Shown in pieces: positions 1 to 7,781 of a stretch of 64,000 bases of DNA (within the stretch, counting starts at the first letter, position 1; each line of letters begins with the position of its first letter). Source of the stretch: CAIRDP01 sp037138335 (GTDB taxonomy: Bacteria; Bacteroidota; Bacteroidia; Bacteroidales; FEN-979). The notes beneath the pieces are model-generated. The model searched no databases. It saw only the letters and a list, made by a program, of their open reading frames with translations, and had not been told where the DNA came from. The stretch covers positions 1 to 64,000 of the forward strand of contig JBAXIO010000004.1 of assembly GCA_037138335.1 (NCBI GenBank), given 5' to 3'. The position numbers and the translations under genes are program-made.

Positions 1-56
1 GCAATGAGCAGGAAGCGCAGCTAATCCTGCGAATGCAATGAGCAGGAAGCGCAGCG
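1..56. repeat. Direct repeat pair at window start
   Basis: A unit beginning GCAATGAGCAGGAAGCGCAG occurs at 1-20 and again at 35-54, separated by 14 bases. The rest of the gap up to the first gene (57-273) shows no gene or RNA that I recognise. The first copy touches the window edge, so the array may extend to the left. Confidence 0.7.
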
Positions 57-273
57 AGCCAGGGGGTTCGTGGATTAGCCTCCCCTGAAAGTCATCTGAA
101 AGGCTGCAAAGAGCTGACAAAGCTTTATTATTTCCTGCAACTGCCAGGTATTGAGCAACCATATTTTGCAATTCCTGCTAACACATCAGCATTCCCCGAG
201 CATATTTTGAATTTTTCGCAAAAAGGTTCATTACGATCCTGAAAATCAATTTAAGTTCCCCTCAGCCCTGAAT

Positions 274-281
274 TAACTTTG
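274..281 (+). promoter_or_regulatory. Bacteroidota -7 box (TAACTTTG)
   Basis: An exact match to TAnnTTTG lies 32 bases before the chosen ATG at 314. A purine-rich GGAGG at 305-309 sits just before that ATG. Together they favour ATG 314 over the upstream TTG at 284 and suggest one transcript for the two propeller genes. Confidence 0.55.
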
Positions 282-313
282 AATTGAAAATCAAGGAAAA
301 AATCGGAGGCATT

Positions 314-1690
314 ATGAAAAATCTATTCTACGTTTTATTGTTCTTATTCCCGGTTGTTGCTGCTGCCCAGCAAGACTGGGACAAGTCAGCACCTTCGTAT
401 GCTGTCTGGATCAATGTGGGCGATGCAGGTTTCTCGGCAGGAGATGCTTATAATACAAGCCTTGCCTTCAGTCTGTCAGGCGAACCCTATGTTGCATATG
501 TGGATATGGTAAATTCTTATAAAGCAACGGTTATGAAATTTCACGGAACCAGCTGGATAAATGTTGGAAATACCGGATTCTCGGAAGGCGAAGCAGGCAG
601 TACAAGTCTTGCATTCAGCCCGATCGGCATGCCATATGTGGCTTATTATGATGCCGCACATTCAGGTAAGGCTACAGTAATGAAATTTGACGGAGCCGGC
701 TGGGTAAACGTTGGAGATGCCGGCTTCACGGCAGGATCCGCTAATGTTACAAGCCTTGCATTCAGCCAATCCGGGGAACCATATATAGCTTATACTGATG
801 GCTTGAATTATAGTAAAGCTACTGTTATGAAATTTAATGGAACCAATTGGTTAACTGTCGGAAGCGCAGGATTCTCGGCAGGAGAAGCAGGCAGTAAAAG
901 TCTTGCATTCAGCCCATCTGGTCAGCCTTATCTGGCTTATGTCGATTATGGAAACTCTCAAAAAGTCACCGTAATGAAATTTGACGGCTCAAACTGGGTA
1001 AATGTCGGAAATGCCGGCTTCTCGGCAGGACAAGCTGATTACATAAGCCTTGCATTCAGGGGGTCCGGGGCACCTTATGTTGCTTATCAGGATTATGGGA
1101 ATTCCAAAAAGGCAACAGTAAAGAAATTTGACGGTACCAACTGGGTGAATGTCGGGAATACCGGTTTTTCAGCAGGTGAAGAAGGTTTTACAAGTCTTGC
1201 ATTTGACCAGTCAGGTGATCCCTATGTGGCTTATACTGATATCGGGCATTCAGGCAAAGCAACTGTTATGAAATTTAATGGAACCAGTTGGGTGAATGTT
1301 GGAACAGCAGGCTTTTCAGCAGGAGTTGTACAGTACACAAGCCTTGCCTTCAGTCTGTCGGGTCAACCTTATGTTGCATATAAGGATTTTGGAAATTCCG
1401 GCAAAGCCACTGTAATGAAATATGATTACCCCACAGGTATTGTTGAACCACAACAATCACAGATATCAATTTATCCAAATCCCGCAAGCGATATAATAAC
1501 TATAGAAACATCAGCAATAACAGCCCAAAGCCAGTTATCTATTTCAAACCTGAGCGGGCGGGAATTAATCACACTCCAAATCACCCAGCCCAAGACACAA
1601 GTGGATATCAGTACCCTGCCACAAGGGTTTTATGTGGTGCGATTGGCAGGGGGAAAAGGCTTGCAGGCGGGAAAATTTATCAAAAAATAA
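314..1690 (+). CDS. T9SS-secreted protein with seven 49-residue repeats (probable beta-propeller)
   Basis: Secreted protein, function unknown. A signal peptide (MKNLFYVLLFLFPVVAAAQQ) is followed by seven consecutive repeats of exactly 49 residues (DNA 407-1435). Each starts W(V/I)NVG.(A/T)GFSAG and contains TSLAFS..G.PYVAY and KATVMKF. Seven such units are what one closed seven-bladed propeller would need. The last 80 residues form a T9SS type A sorting domain (IYPNPASD near its start, basic KFIKK end), so export through the outer membrane and surface attachment or release is likely. I start at ATG 314 because GGAGG precedes it and the promoter lies at 274; a TTG at 284 would add ten poor signal residues. 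The next gene starts 39 bases later and has a very similar sorting domain, so the pair is probably one operon. The fold is inferred from the repeat count. Confidence 0.8.
   Translation: MKNLFYVLLFLFPVVAAAQQDWDKSAPSYAVWINVGDAGFSAGDAYNTSLAFSLSGEPYVAYVDMVNSYKATVMKFHGTSWINVGNTGFSEGEAGSTSLAFSPIGMPYVAYYDAAHSGKATVMKFDGAGWVNVGDAGFTAGSANVTSLAFSQSGEPYIAYTDGLNYSKATVMKFNGTNWLTVGSAGFSAGEAGSKSLAFSPSGQPYLAYVDYGNSQKVTVMKFDGSNWVNVGNAGFSAGQADYISLAFRGSGAPYVAYQDYGNSKKATVKKFDGTNWVNVGNTGFSAGEEGFTSLAFDQSGDPYVAYTDIGHSGKATVMKFNGTSWVNVGTAGFSAGVVQYTSLAFSLSGQPYVAYKDFGNSGKATVMKYDYPTGIVEPQQSQISIYPNPASDIITIETSAITAQSQLSISNLSGRELITLQITQPKTQVDISTLPQGFYVVRLAGGKGLQAGKFIKK
407..1435 (+). repeat. Seven in-frame 147-bp repeats
   Basis: The coding region contains seven units of 147 bp (49 codons) with no length variation between units. 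Sequence identity between units is high at protein level, for example in the PYVAY and KATVMKF segments, which points to internal amplification. Confidence 0.75.
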
Positions 1691-1729
1691 CCTAAGTCTT
1701 TTTATATCAATAATTATAAAATCAAGAAA

Positions 1730-2929
1730 ATGAAAAAGCTTTACATCTTATTGATTACGATGTTCATGGTGAACATTGCAATGGCACAGTGGACCGCTTT
1801 ATCGAGCGGAACGGCTTATGGCTTAAATTCAATTTGCTTTACCGACGCCAATACAGGATATGTGGGGGGGATTGATTATGATAACCAAAAAGGGGTCATT
1901 TTTAAAACGATCAATGGAGGAACAAACTGGACTGTATTATCGAGTGGCACCTTGAACCCGTTATTTTCAATTTATTTCGTCAATTCAAATACGGGTTATG
2001 CGGTGGGATCGTTTGGAGCGCTTTTAAAAACAACCGATGCAGGTGTAACCTGGTCTGCCTTGTCAAGCGGGACGACAACTACTTTAATGTCTGTGAATTT
2101 TCCAGACGCCAATACGGGTTATGTTGTGGGCGGACTTGGAATAATTTTAAAAACCGATGACGGAGGTACAACCTGGACTACCTTACCGAGCGGAACAACC
2201 AATTCTTTATATGCAGTTCATTTCACTGATGCCAATAAAGGTTGTGCCGTAGGTACTTTGGGAACCATTTTAACTACAATTAATGGGGGCACAAGCTGGG
2301 CTGTTCATCCTGTCGGGATATTAGAAATGCTGGAATCTGTCAGTTTTCCCGATGCCAATACCGGCTTTGTTTCAGGCAGTCACGGATTAATTTTAAAAAG
2401 TACGGATGGCGGATCATCGTGGAGTACAATACCAAGTGGAACAACCGCTTGTTTACTTTCAACATGCTTTATCAATGCCAATGCAGGCTATGTAGCGGGC
2501 GAAGATGGAACCATTTTAACCACCCACGATGGAGGAACAACATGGACCACACAGGTTAGCGGAACAACCCAGTGGCTATCTTCAGTTTATTTTACTGATC
2601 CCAATACAGGATATGCTGTCGCCGACAGCGGGGTAATTTTAAAAACCACCAATGCAGGTTATCCTTTTGGAGTGACTGATGTATCACCTTCGTCAATCCA
2701 CTTTAAAATTTACCCAAACCCTGCGTCAGACCAGGTTACCTTCGAAACATCGGAAATACCAACAGAAGCTCTGTTATCCATTTCAAACCTCAGTGGTCAG
2801 ACGCTGATAACCCGCCAAATCACCGGGCCCAAAACGCAGATTGACATTTCCGGCTTTCCAGGTGGTGTGTATTTCATGCGCTTGACCAGTGATAAGAAGG
2901 TGGCGACGGGAAAAATCATAAAGCAGTAG
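1730..2929 (+). CDS. T9SS-secreted YCF48/BNR-like propeller protein
   Basis: Secreted protein of 399 residues, substrate unknown. The signal peptide is MKKLYILLITMFMVNIAMAQ. Seven repeats of about 42 residues follow, each with W(T/S).L.SGT, a DANTGY.VG turn and an Asp-box-like ILKT.DGGTTW stretch; this is the pattern of YCF48/photosystem II assembly-type and BNR propellers, common in secreted Bacteroidota proteins. The C-terminal 80 residues (FKIYPNPASD to KIIKQ) are a T9SS type A sorting domain nearly parallel to that of the preceding gene. The gap to that gene is 39 bases with no promoter box, so co-transcription is likely. The two genes differ in blade sequence and probably pair a shared export tail with different propellers. 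Confidence 0.8.
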   Translation: MKKLYILLITMFMVNIAMAQWTALSSGTAYGLNSICFTDANTGYVGGIDYDNQKGVIFKTINGGTNWTVLSSGTLNPLFSIYFVNSNTGYAVGSFGALLKTTDAGVTWSALSSGTTTTLMSVNFPDANTGYVVGGLGIILKTDDGGTTWTTLPSGTTNSLYAVHFTDANKGCAVGTLGTILTTINGGTSWAVHPVGILEMLESVSFPDANTGFVSGSHGLILKSTDGGSSWSTIPSGTTACLLSTCFINANAGYVAGEDGTILTTHDGGTTWTTQVSGTTQWLSSVYFTDPNTGYAVADSGVILKTTNAGYPFGVTDVSPSSIHFKIYPNPASDQVTFETSEIPTEALLSISNLSGQTLITRQITGPKTQIDISGFPGGVYFMRLTSDKKVATGKIIKQ

Positions 2930-3055
2930 CATAACCAACCTTTCTGCCGGGTTTTATATCGCGCACATAAACGGCGGGAAGAAGGTATACATATTGAATA
3001 TAGCTAAACGATAATTCATGGCAGAATGACATCCGCAGTCTATAAAATCAAACAT

Positions 3056-3802
3056 ATGAATACCAGGCACTTTATCCGGATATACATGCTTATACCGGTC
3101 CTGCTGACACTGGCGCAGCTGCATCTCTCAGCCCAGGAAACAGTGAAAGTCGTGGACAAGAAACACAAGGAGATTTATTATGTCCTTAAATCCGACAAGA
3201 AGGTCCGCCAGGGCCCATATTGTAAACTGGGCTGCAATGATTCTGCGGAAGTGGAAGGTTTTTATAAGAACGGGCTGAAGGACAGCATTTGGACTGGCTG
3301 GCCGGCCAGCGGCGTTTATTCCCTGGGCAAAAAGAAGGGAGTCTGGGCATACTACAACTTCGTCGGTCAGCTGGAGCAAAAGTATGACCATTCAACCAAC
3401 GAATTGCTTTACTGGCGCTTCTACGGAACCCCTGACTCCCTGTTCACTTTTTATTCCGGCAACGATTCAACAAAAATAAAACTCGAACGACCTCCCCTGT
3501 ATATTGGAGGTGAGGCCGTGCAGCTTGAACCCATACTGGCCCGGGTCAGGATCCCATGGTTCACTGTCTGGTTACACAAAAACTATAGAAAAATCATTAT
3601 CAACTTCACTGCCGACAGCAGTGGAAAAGCTTCAGGCTTCAGGGTCACGAAAGGGATCTCAGCCGGCTTCGACAAAAAGCTCTTAAAAGCCATACAGGAG
3701 ATTCCCCAGACCTGGCTCCCGGCAATACAGAACGGGAAACCGGTACCCATGGAATATTACTTTGCTATGAGTTTTTATATAGTGCACCGGCATAAAAAAT
3801 AA
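3056..3802 (+). CDS. Secreted protein with MORN-like segment and TonB-C-like end
   Basis: The signal peptide is MNTRHFIRIYMLIPVLLTLA with likely cleavage after LSAQ. Residues of about 25-115 resemble MORN/YwqK-type repeats (QGPYCKLG, EGFYKNGLKDSIW, LGKKKGVWAYYN). The last 70 residues (IIINFTADSSGKASGFRV, then PVPMEYYF) resemble the TonB C-terminal fold, which in Bacteroidota is often attached to MORN or BlaR1-like envelope proteins. I prefer ATG 3056; an in-frame ATG at 3026 would add ten residues before the signal. Function unknown; envelope location inferred from the signal peptide. No sorting domain is seen. Confidence 0.6.
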   Translation: MNTRHFIRIYMLIPVLLTLAQLHLSAQETVKVVDKKHKEIYYVLKSDKKVRQGPYCKLGCNDSAEVEGFYKNGLKDSIWTGWPASGVYSLGKKKGVWAYYNFVGQLEQKYDHSTNELLYWRFYGTPDSLFTFYSGNDSTKIKLERPPLYIGGEAVQLEPILARVRIPWFTVWLHKNYRKIIINFTADSSGKASGFRVTKGISAGFDKKLLKAIQEIPQTWLPAIQNGKPVPMEYYFAMSFYIVHRHKK

Positions 3803-3819
3803 ATCTCCGCTGAAACAGC

Positions 3820-5016
3820 TTATCCTGGCCGGTAATATTCCTTCAGTATCCCTGCTGCGTATCTGTATTGCTCAGGAGAATTATACAATTGCACCGAAAT
3901 CCGTGTTGTGCGCCTGGGCGGATCAGACCAGTACCATAACGGCAGTTCCAGGTTGTATTTAGCATACATCCGGTTCTGGATATCATCGGCATCTTTATAA
4001 TCGGGAGGATGTATTTTCCCCATCAAGGGAAGTTCCATGGTTGACATTCCTGCATTCATTTCATCGGGACAGCTCGGCTCCAGTCCAAGTTCCCGGCAGA
4101 AAAAATTCCTGGCCTCAATGCAAACATCATGGTTGCGTTTCATGATCGCATCCCATCCCCCGGGCATAAGGGAAGCCATATATTCGATGGAATCAGGTAC
4201 GCAAAGCACGGGAGTAGGATCAAATGTCCCGGGCCAGAAAAACCGCTCTGCAAAGGGTTCTGACTTATACCCTGCATGGCTTACAACCAGGGGCACAATT
4301 TGCTTTTGCTTATCTTTTCTTACGTGAAGAATGGCAGCGCTTTTAGGAGTGCAAAGCCATTTGTGGCAGTTGGCAGTGTAATAAGCAGCCCCTATGCTGT
4401 TAATATCGAGGGGGATGCTTCCGGGAGTATGGGCCCCGTCAACCATTGTATCCACTCCCCTCTTTTCGAGTTCCCTTACGATCTCTTCCACAGGCTGGAT
4501 AAGCGCTGTGGCCGAGGTAATATGATCGATAAGGGCGATTTTAGTTTTTTTACTGACTGCGGATAGCACAGCGTCGGTGATCACGCCTGGTGAAGAAACC
4601 GGAATGTCGTACTTTGCTTCAACCAACACAGCACCTGTCGTTATAGCAATGTATTCAAGCAGCTTGCGGCATGCAAAATAAATATGATTGGTAAACAGGA
4701 TCTCATCCCCAGGTTCGAAATGCAGAGACCTGAAAACAGTGTTCACACCGGCTGTTGCATTCGAAACAAAGACCAGGTCTGAATAGTCGGCATGTACAAA
4801 GTTTGCAGTCTTTTCCCTTGCATTATTGAGCATGCCTTCAAGCTGGCGAACCATAAACCGCATGGGCTGACCCTCAAGCATCTGCCTGTATTCATCCTGC
4901 TTTTCAAGGATATACTTTGTACATGCTCCGAAAGAGCCGTGGTTAAGGTATACTGCCCCGGGTTCAAGGGCCCAGAGGTGGGAATATTCGGAAGGGTAGC
5001 GGTAGGAAGATTCCAT
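3820..5016 (-). CDS. Class V PLP-dependent aminotransferase (isopenicillin-N epimerase-like)
   Basis: Fold type I PLP enzyme of 398 residues. Visible family features are the N-terminal YLNHGSFG, the cofactor aspartate in MVDGAHTPG (Asp193) and the Schiff-base lysine in NCHKW (Lys219). The C-terminal region has RISVQLYNS. This arrangement fits the CefD/isopenicillin-N epimerase-like group of class V enzymes, in which aminotransferase, desulfurase and epimerase activities cannot be told apart from sequence alone. It stands alone, convergent with the preceding gene (17 bases between stops) and downstream of rlmI on the same strand. The gap to rlmI is filled by a short-unit repeat array. Substrate unknown. 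Confidence 0.8.
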   Translation of the reverse strand: MESSYRYPSEYSHLWALEPGAVYLNHGSFGACTKYILEKQDEYRQMLEGQPMRFMVRQLEGMLNNAREKTANFVHADYSDLVFVSNATAGVNTVFRSLHFEPGDEILFTNHIYFACRKLLEYIAITTGAVLVEAKYDIPVSSPGVITDAVLSAVSKKTKIALIDHITSATALIQPVEEIVRELEKRGVDTMVDGAHTPGSIPLDINSIGAAYYTANCHKWLCTPKSAAILHVRKDKQKQIVPLVVSHAGYKSEPFAERFFWPGTFDPTPVLCVPDSIEYMASLMPGGWDAIMKRNHDVCIEARNFFCRELGLEPSCPDEMNAGMSTMELPLMGKIHPPDYKDADDIQNRMYAKYNLELPLWYWSDPPRRTTRISVQLYNSPEQYRYAAGILKEYYRPG

Positions 5017-5017
5017 A

Positions 5018-5114
5018 GGATGTAAGATTTAGGATGCGGGATATATAATGTAAGATTCATTGTTCACCAGTCACTATTTACCATTCACCATTCACTGTTC
5101 ACCATTCACCAGTC
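5018..5114. repeat. Degenerate short-unit tandem array (GGATGTAAGATT and TTCACCATTCACC types)
   Basis: The whole gap between rlmI and the aminotransferase is low-complexity. 5018-5057 holds GATGTAAGATT/GGATGCGGGAT-type words. 5058-5112 holds repeats of TTCACCAGTCAC and CATTCACCATTCAC. The array begins about ten bases after the rlmI stop (rlmI is on the minus strand). The same TCACCAG words recur at 21029-21070. Confidence 0.75.
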
Positions 5115-5118
5115 CCGG

Positions 5119-6339
5119 TTATTCCACCTCAAGTATCAATCCTTTCAGGTACTCCCCTTCGGGATGGTATATGCTTACCGGATGGTCGGGCCCCTGGGAA
5201 AGATGATGCAAGATCCTTACATTCCTCCCGGTCTCGATTGCTGCCGACTGCAAGGCCGAGCGGAACATTTCCCTGTTGATTGCCTGGGAGCAGGAAAAGG
5301 TAAACAGCAGTCCTCCCGGTTCGAGGCGGCGGATTGCCGAGGCATTCAGGTGGATATAAGCATGAAGGGCATTGTTTGTAACATTATGAGTTTTGGCAAA
5401 GGCCGGAGGGTCAAGGATGATCATTGAATATTTCCCGGTAGTTTCCCTGAGGAAGACCTTAACATCGGCTACTTCCTCGGAATGAAGTTTTTCATTTAGC
5501 CCGTTAAGGGCAAGGTTTTCTTTTGTCCATCCTATGGCCGGCCTTGAACTATCGATCGAATGAACATGTGTTGCGCTCCCTTTGAGGCAGTATACCGAGA
5601 AAGCACCGGAATAGCAAAACGTGTTCAGGACCGTGCGGCCCTTTCCATAAAACTGGGCAAACATGCGGTTGCTGCGCTGGTCCAGGAAGAATCCCGTCTT
5701 CTGACCGTTGATGAAATCCACATTAAATTTATGGCCGATCTCGGCTATCTCTACTGCCCCTGAACTGCCGAAAAGGAAATGATCGTGATTTAGTTCGTTA
5801 CGTATTTCGTTACGATGTTCATTACGATTTCCCTGCGAACGCGCCATCGTCTCGGCGCTCTTATCATAAACCGCAAGGAGTTTCTCTCCATAAACCTCCT
5901 TCAGTGCATCGGCCAGCAGGGATTTAATATTATGCATCCCCATTGAATGGGTTTGAATAACGGCAACACCGTTATACCAGTCGATGATCAATCCCGGCAG
6001 TTCATCGCCTTCACTGAAAACGAGACGGTAAGCGCTGGTATAATCATTGTCGGTAAGGCCGGCCTTCCTCCTCAGTTCAAAGGCCTGTTTCAGCCTGCCA
6101 AGCCAGAAATCAAAGCCGGCTGCCGTCTGCGTGAAAGAGAATATCTTGACTGCAATGGATCCGTTCAGGAAATGACCGGTCGCCAGGTACTTCCTGTCAG
6201 AAGAAAAAACCTCTACGATCTCGCCTTCCTTTATATTACCTTCCCTGCTGTCGATTGCGCCGGAGAAGATCCAGGGGTGCCTTCTGAGAACCGCGGCATC
6301 CTTGCCCGGCTTCAATATTATTGGGTGGAATCTGTCCAT
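5119..6339 (-). CDS. rlmI: Class I SAM-dependent rRNA methyltransferase, RlmI-like
   Basis: Predicted 23S rRNA cytosine-C5 methyltransferase. The N-terminus (ILKPGKDAAVLRRHPWIFSGAI) is the PUA RNA-binding module seen in RlmI. The middle carries NGQKTGFFLDQRSNR and NTFCYSGAFSVY, the typical start of the methyltransferase domain. LDPPAFAKT near residue 315 is the catalytic motif region, and FTFSCSQAI follows. 406 residues is usual for the family. Oddity: between the PUA/linker and the catalytic domain, at about residues 168-184, there is an insertion of the form RNEx repeated three times, encoded by a 12-bp tandem repeat at 5788-5835. It keeps the frame and lies before the conserved FLFGSSGAVEIAE segment. 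The divergent lipoprotein gene starts 80 bases upstream. Confidence 0.85.
   Translation of the reverse strand: MDRFHPIILKPGKDAAVLRRHPWIFSGAIDSREGNIKEGEIVEVFSSDRKYLATGHFLNGSIAVKIFSFTQTAAGFDFWLGRLKQAFELRRKAGLTDNDYTSAYRLVFSEGDELPGLIIDWYNGVAVIQTHSMGMHNIKSLLADALKEVYGEKLLAVYDKSAETMARSQGNRNEHRNEIRNELNHDHFLFGSSGAVEIAEIGHKFNVDFINGQKTGFFLDQRSNRMFAQFYGKGRTVLNTFCYSGAFSVYCLKGSATHVHSIDSSRPAIGWTKENLALNGLNEKLHSEEVADVKVFLRETTGKYSMIILDPPAFAKTHNVTNNALHAYIHLNASAIRRLEPGGLLFTFSCSQAINREMFRSALQSAAIETGRNVRILHHLSQGPDHPVSIYHPEGEYLKGLILEVE
5788..5835 (-). repeat. 12-bp tandem repeat inside rlmI
   Basis: On the plus strand the units read TTCGTTACGTAT, TTCGTTACGATG, TTCATTACGATT, flanked by partial copies. Read as rlmI they give RNEx repeats. 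The unit length (12) preserves the frame. It resembles the intergenic low-complexity arrays elsewhere in this window in style but not in sequence. Confidence 0.7.
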
Positions 6340-6387
6340 GAACCTAAAAAATTAATAAAATACTTGAATTGCCGGTAAATTTATCAC

Positions 6388-6395
6388 TAATTTTG
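6388..6395 (+). promoter_or_regulatory. Bacteroidota -7 box (TAATTTTG)
   Basis: An exact TAnnTTTG match lies 23 bases before ATG 6419. A TTG at 6364-6366 is 21 bases upstream, suitable for a -33 element. The box ends on the GTG that would be the longer start, which supports ATG 6419 as the true start. Confidence 0.55.
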
Positions 6396-6418
6396 TGTCA
6401 AATTTAAAACCCAAAGCA

Positions 6419-7273
6419 ATGAAAAAGTATTTTTTGCTTCTTCTCATTCCGGTTTTCATCGCATCCTGCGGACGTGAAGCCAAGAAAAAAGCAGAAGAAT
6501 TGCAGGCTCGCAACGACAGCCTGATGAACCAGACCACGCAAAAGGATGAAGCGATCAACGAATTTGTCCGTTCAATCAACGATATCCAGAGCACTCTGGA
6601 TACGATCAAGATGAAGGAGAATGTGATCAACCTAAGTACCGAACGGGGTGGTGAATTGAAACAAACCGCCAAGGACCAGATCAAAACCGATATCCAGACT
6701 ATTTACAGCATGATGCTTAAAGATAAGGATCAGCTTGCCAAACTGACCAAGAAACTGAAATCTGCAAATATGAAGGTTGACGAACTGCAGAAACTGGTTA
6801 CCCGCCTCGAAAAGGATATCGCCACAAAGAGCGCCGAGATCGAGGAACTAAGGACAAGCCTTGCAAAGCTCAATATCAAGTTCGAAGCAGCATCGCTAAA
6901 GATCGATACCCTGAGCAAGACCGTAAATCAGCAGGGTTCAAAGATTAACGACCAGACCCAGACCATCGCAGCACAGGAAGAAGCCCTCAATACTGCTTAT
7001 TATGTGATAGGTACAAACAAAGACCTGAAAAAGAACGGTGTGATCAAGAAAGGCGACATCCTTGCCGATTTCAACAAGGAACTGTTCACCAAGATCGACA
7101 TCCGCAAAACAACTGAAATCAGCATCCTGAGCAAGAAAGCCAAGATCCTTTCAAGCCATCCAACTGCATCGTATAAATTCACCGGTGACAAGAAAGTCAT
7201 ACAGTCACTGCAGATCTTAGATTACAAGGCATTCTGGAGCAATTCAAAGTACCTGGTGATCATGGTTGATTAA
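6419..7273 (+). CDS. Coiled-coil lipoprotein, function unknown
   Basis: 284 residues. The signal peptide ends in the lipobox IASC (Cys17), so the protein should be lipid-anchored in the envelope. Residues of about 20-190 are strongly heptad-like (KKKAEELQARNDSL, then KLTKKLKSANMKVDELQKL, then AQEEALN) and predict a long coiled coil. The C-terminal 90 residues (YYVIGTNKDLKKNGVIKKG onward) look like a small globular domain. Proteins of this layout are common in Bacteroidota and are sometimes annotated as Cbp1-family adhesins, but I cannot confirm binding activity. A promoter box precedes it and a strong hairpin terminator follows the stop, so it is probably monocistronic. Confidence 0.7.
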   Translation: MKKYFLLLLIPVFIASCGREAKKKAEELQARNDSLMNQTTQKDEAINEFVRSINDIQSTLDTIKMKENVINLSTERGGELKQTAKDQIKTDIQTIYSMMLKDKDQLAKLTKKLKSANMKVDELQKLVTRLEKDIATKSAEIEELRTSLAKLNIKFEAASLKIDTLSKTVNQQGSKINDQTQTIAAQEEALNTAYYVIGTNKDLKKNGVIKKGDILADFNKELFTKIDIRKTTEISILSKKAKILSSHPTASYKFTGDKKVIQSLQILDYKAFWSNSKYLVIMVD

Positions 7274-7287
7274 ACCATATTAAACCC

Positions 7288-7322
7288 AAAAAAAAGGCCT
7301 GGAAATTCCGGGCCTTTTTTTT
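7288..7322. terminator. Bidirectional hairpin terminator
   Basis: An A-run, then GGCCTGGAA, ATTCCGGGCC and a T-run form a compact stem with poly-A on one side and poly-T on the other. It lies between the convergent coiled-coil lipoprotein and MORN lipoprotein genes and can serve both; its T-run reaches the stop codon of the minus-strand gene. Confidence 0.8.
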
Positions 7323-7758
7323 ATTTCTGCGGAGCTGAGAAATCCTGCTCTGCCAGGAGCTTTCCTGTCTCATCATAAAAACGCCATTTGCCGATTCGCT
7401 GATCGTTCTTATAATCCCCTTCGTATCTTACCTTGCCATTCTCAAAATAAGTGACCTTCCTTCCATCGCTTTTGCCGCTTTTATAATTACCCTCGCTCCA
7501 TTTTTTACCATTCTCGTACCATGAAACCCATAACCCATCGCGCTTCCCGTCCCGGTATGCGCCGTCCATCTGCATCTGTTTGTTTTCATAGTATGTTGTT
7601 TCCCTTATCATCTCGCGGTTTTCACCTTTCCCCTTATAAATGCATACCCGCTTGGGCGAGCCGTCGGCAAAGGTTTCTTCAATGACTTTCTGCTCGAAAC
7701 GGCAGGCTGAAGCTAAAAATACGAGTAAAATAAGGAATGTGGAGATTGAGGTTTTCAT
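7321..7758 (-). CDS. MORN-repeat lipoprotein (YwqK-like)
   Basis: 145 residues. The signal peptide ends in the lipobox LASAC, predicting a lipoprotein. Residues 30-140 contain MORN-type repeats: DGAYRDGKRDGLWVSWYENG, EGNYKSGKSDGRKVTYFENG and EGDYKNDQRIGKWRFYDETG. This family is often labelled toxin-antitoxin YwqK antitoxin; nothing here suggests a toxin partner, so I read it as an envelope MORN protein of unknown role. It begins 23 bases after the dihydroorotase stop and is probably the last gene of the fbp-mfd operon. Confidence 0.75.
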   Translation of the reverse strand: MKTSISTFLILLVFLASACRFEQKVIEETFADGSPKRVCIYKGKGENREMIRETTYYENKQMQMDGAYRDGKRDGLWVSWYENGKKWSEGNYKSGKSDGRKVTYFENGKVRYEGDYKNDQRIGKWRFYDETGKLLAEQDFSAPQK

Positions 7759-7781
7759 AAAAATAAATGATTAATGATTTA

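Noticed and set aside
7321..7758. Toxin-antitoxin antitoxin (YwqK label)
   Set aside because: No toxin-like neighbour; lipobox and MORN repeats point to an envelope protein.
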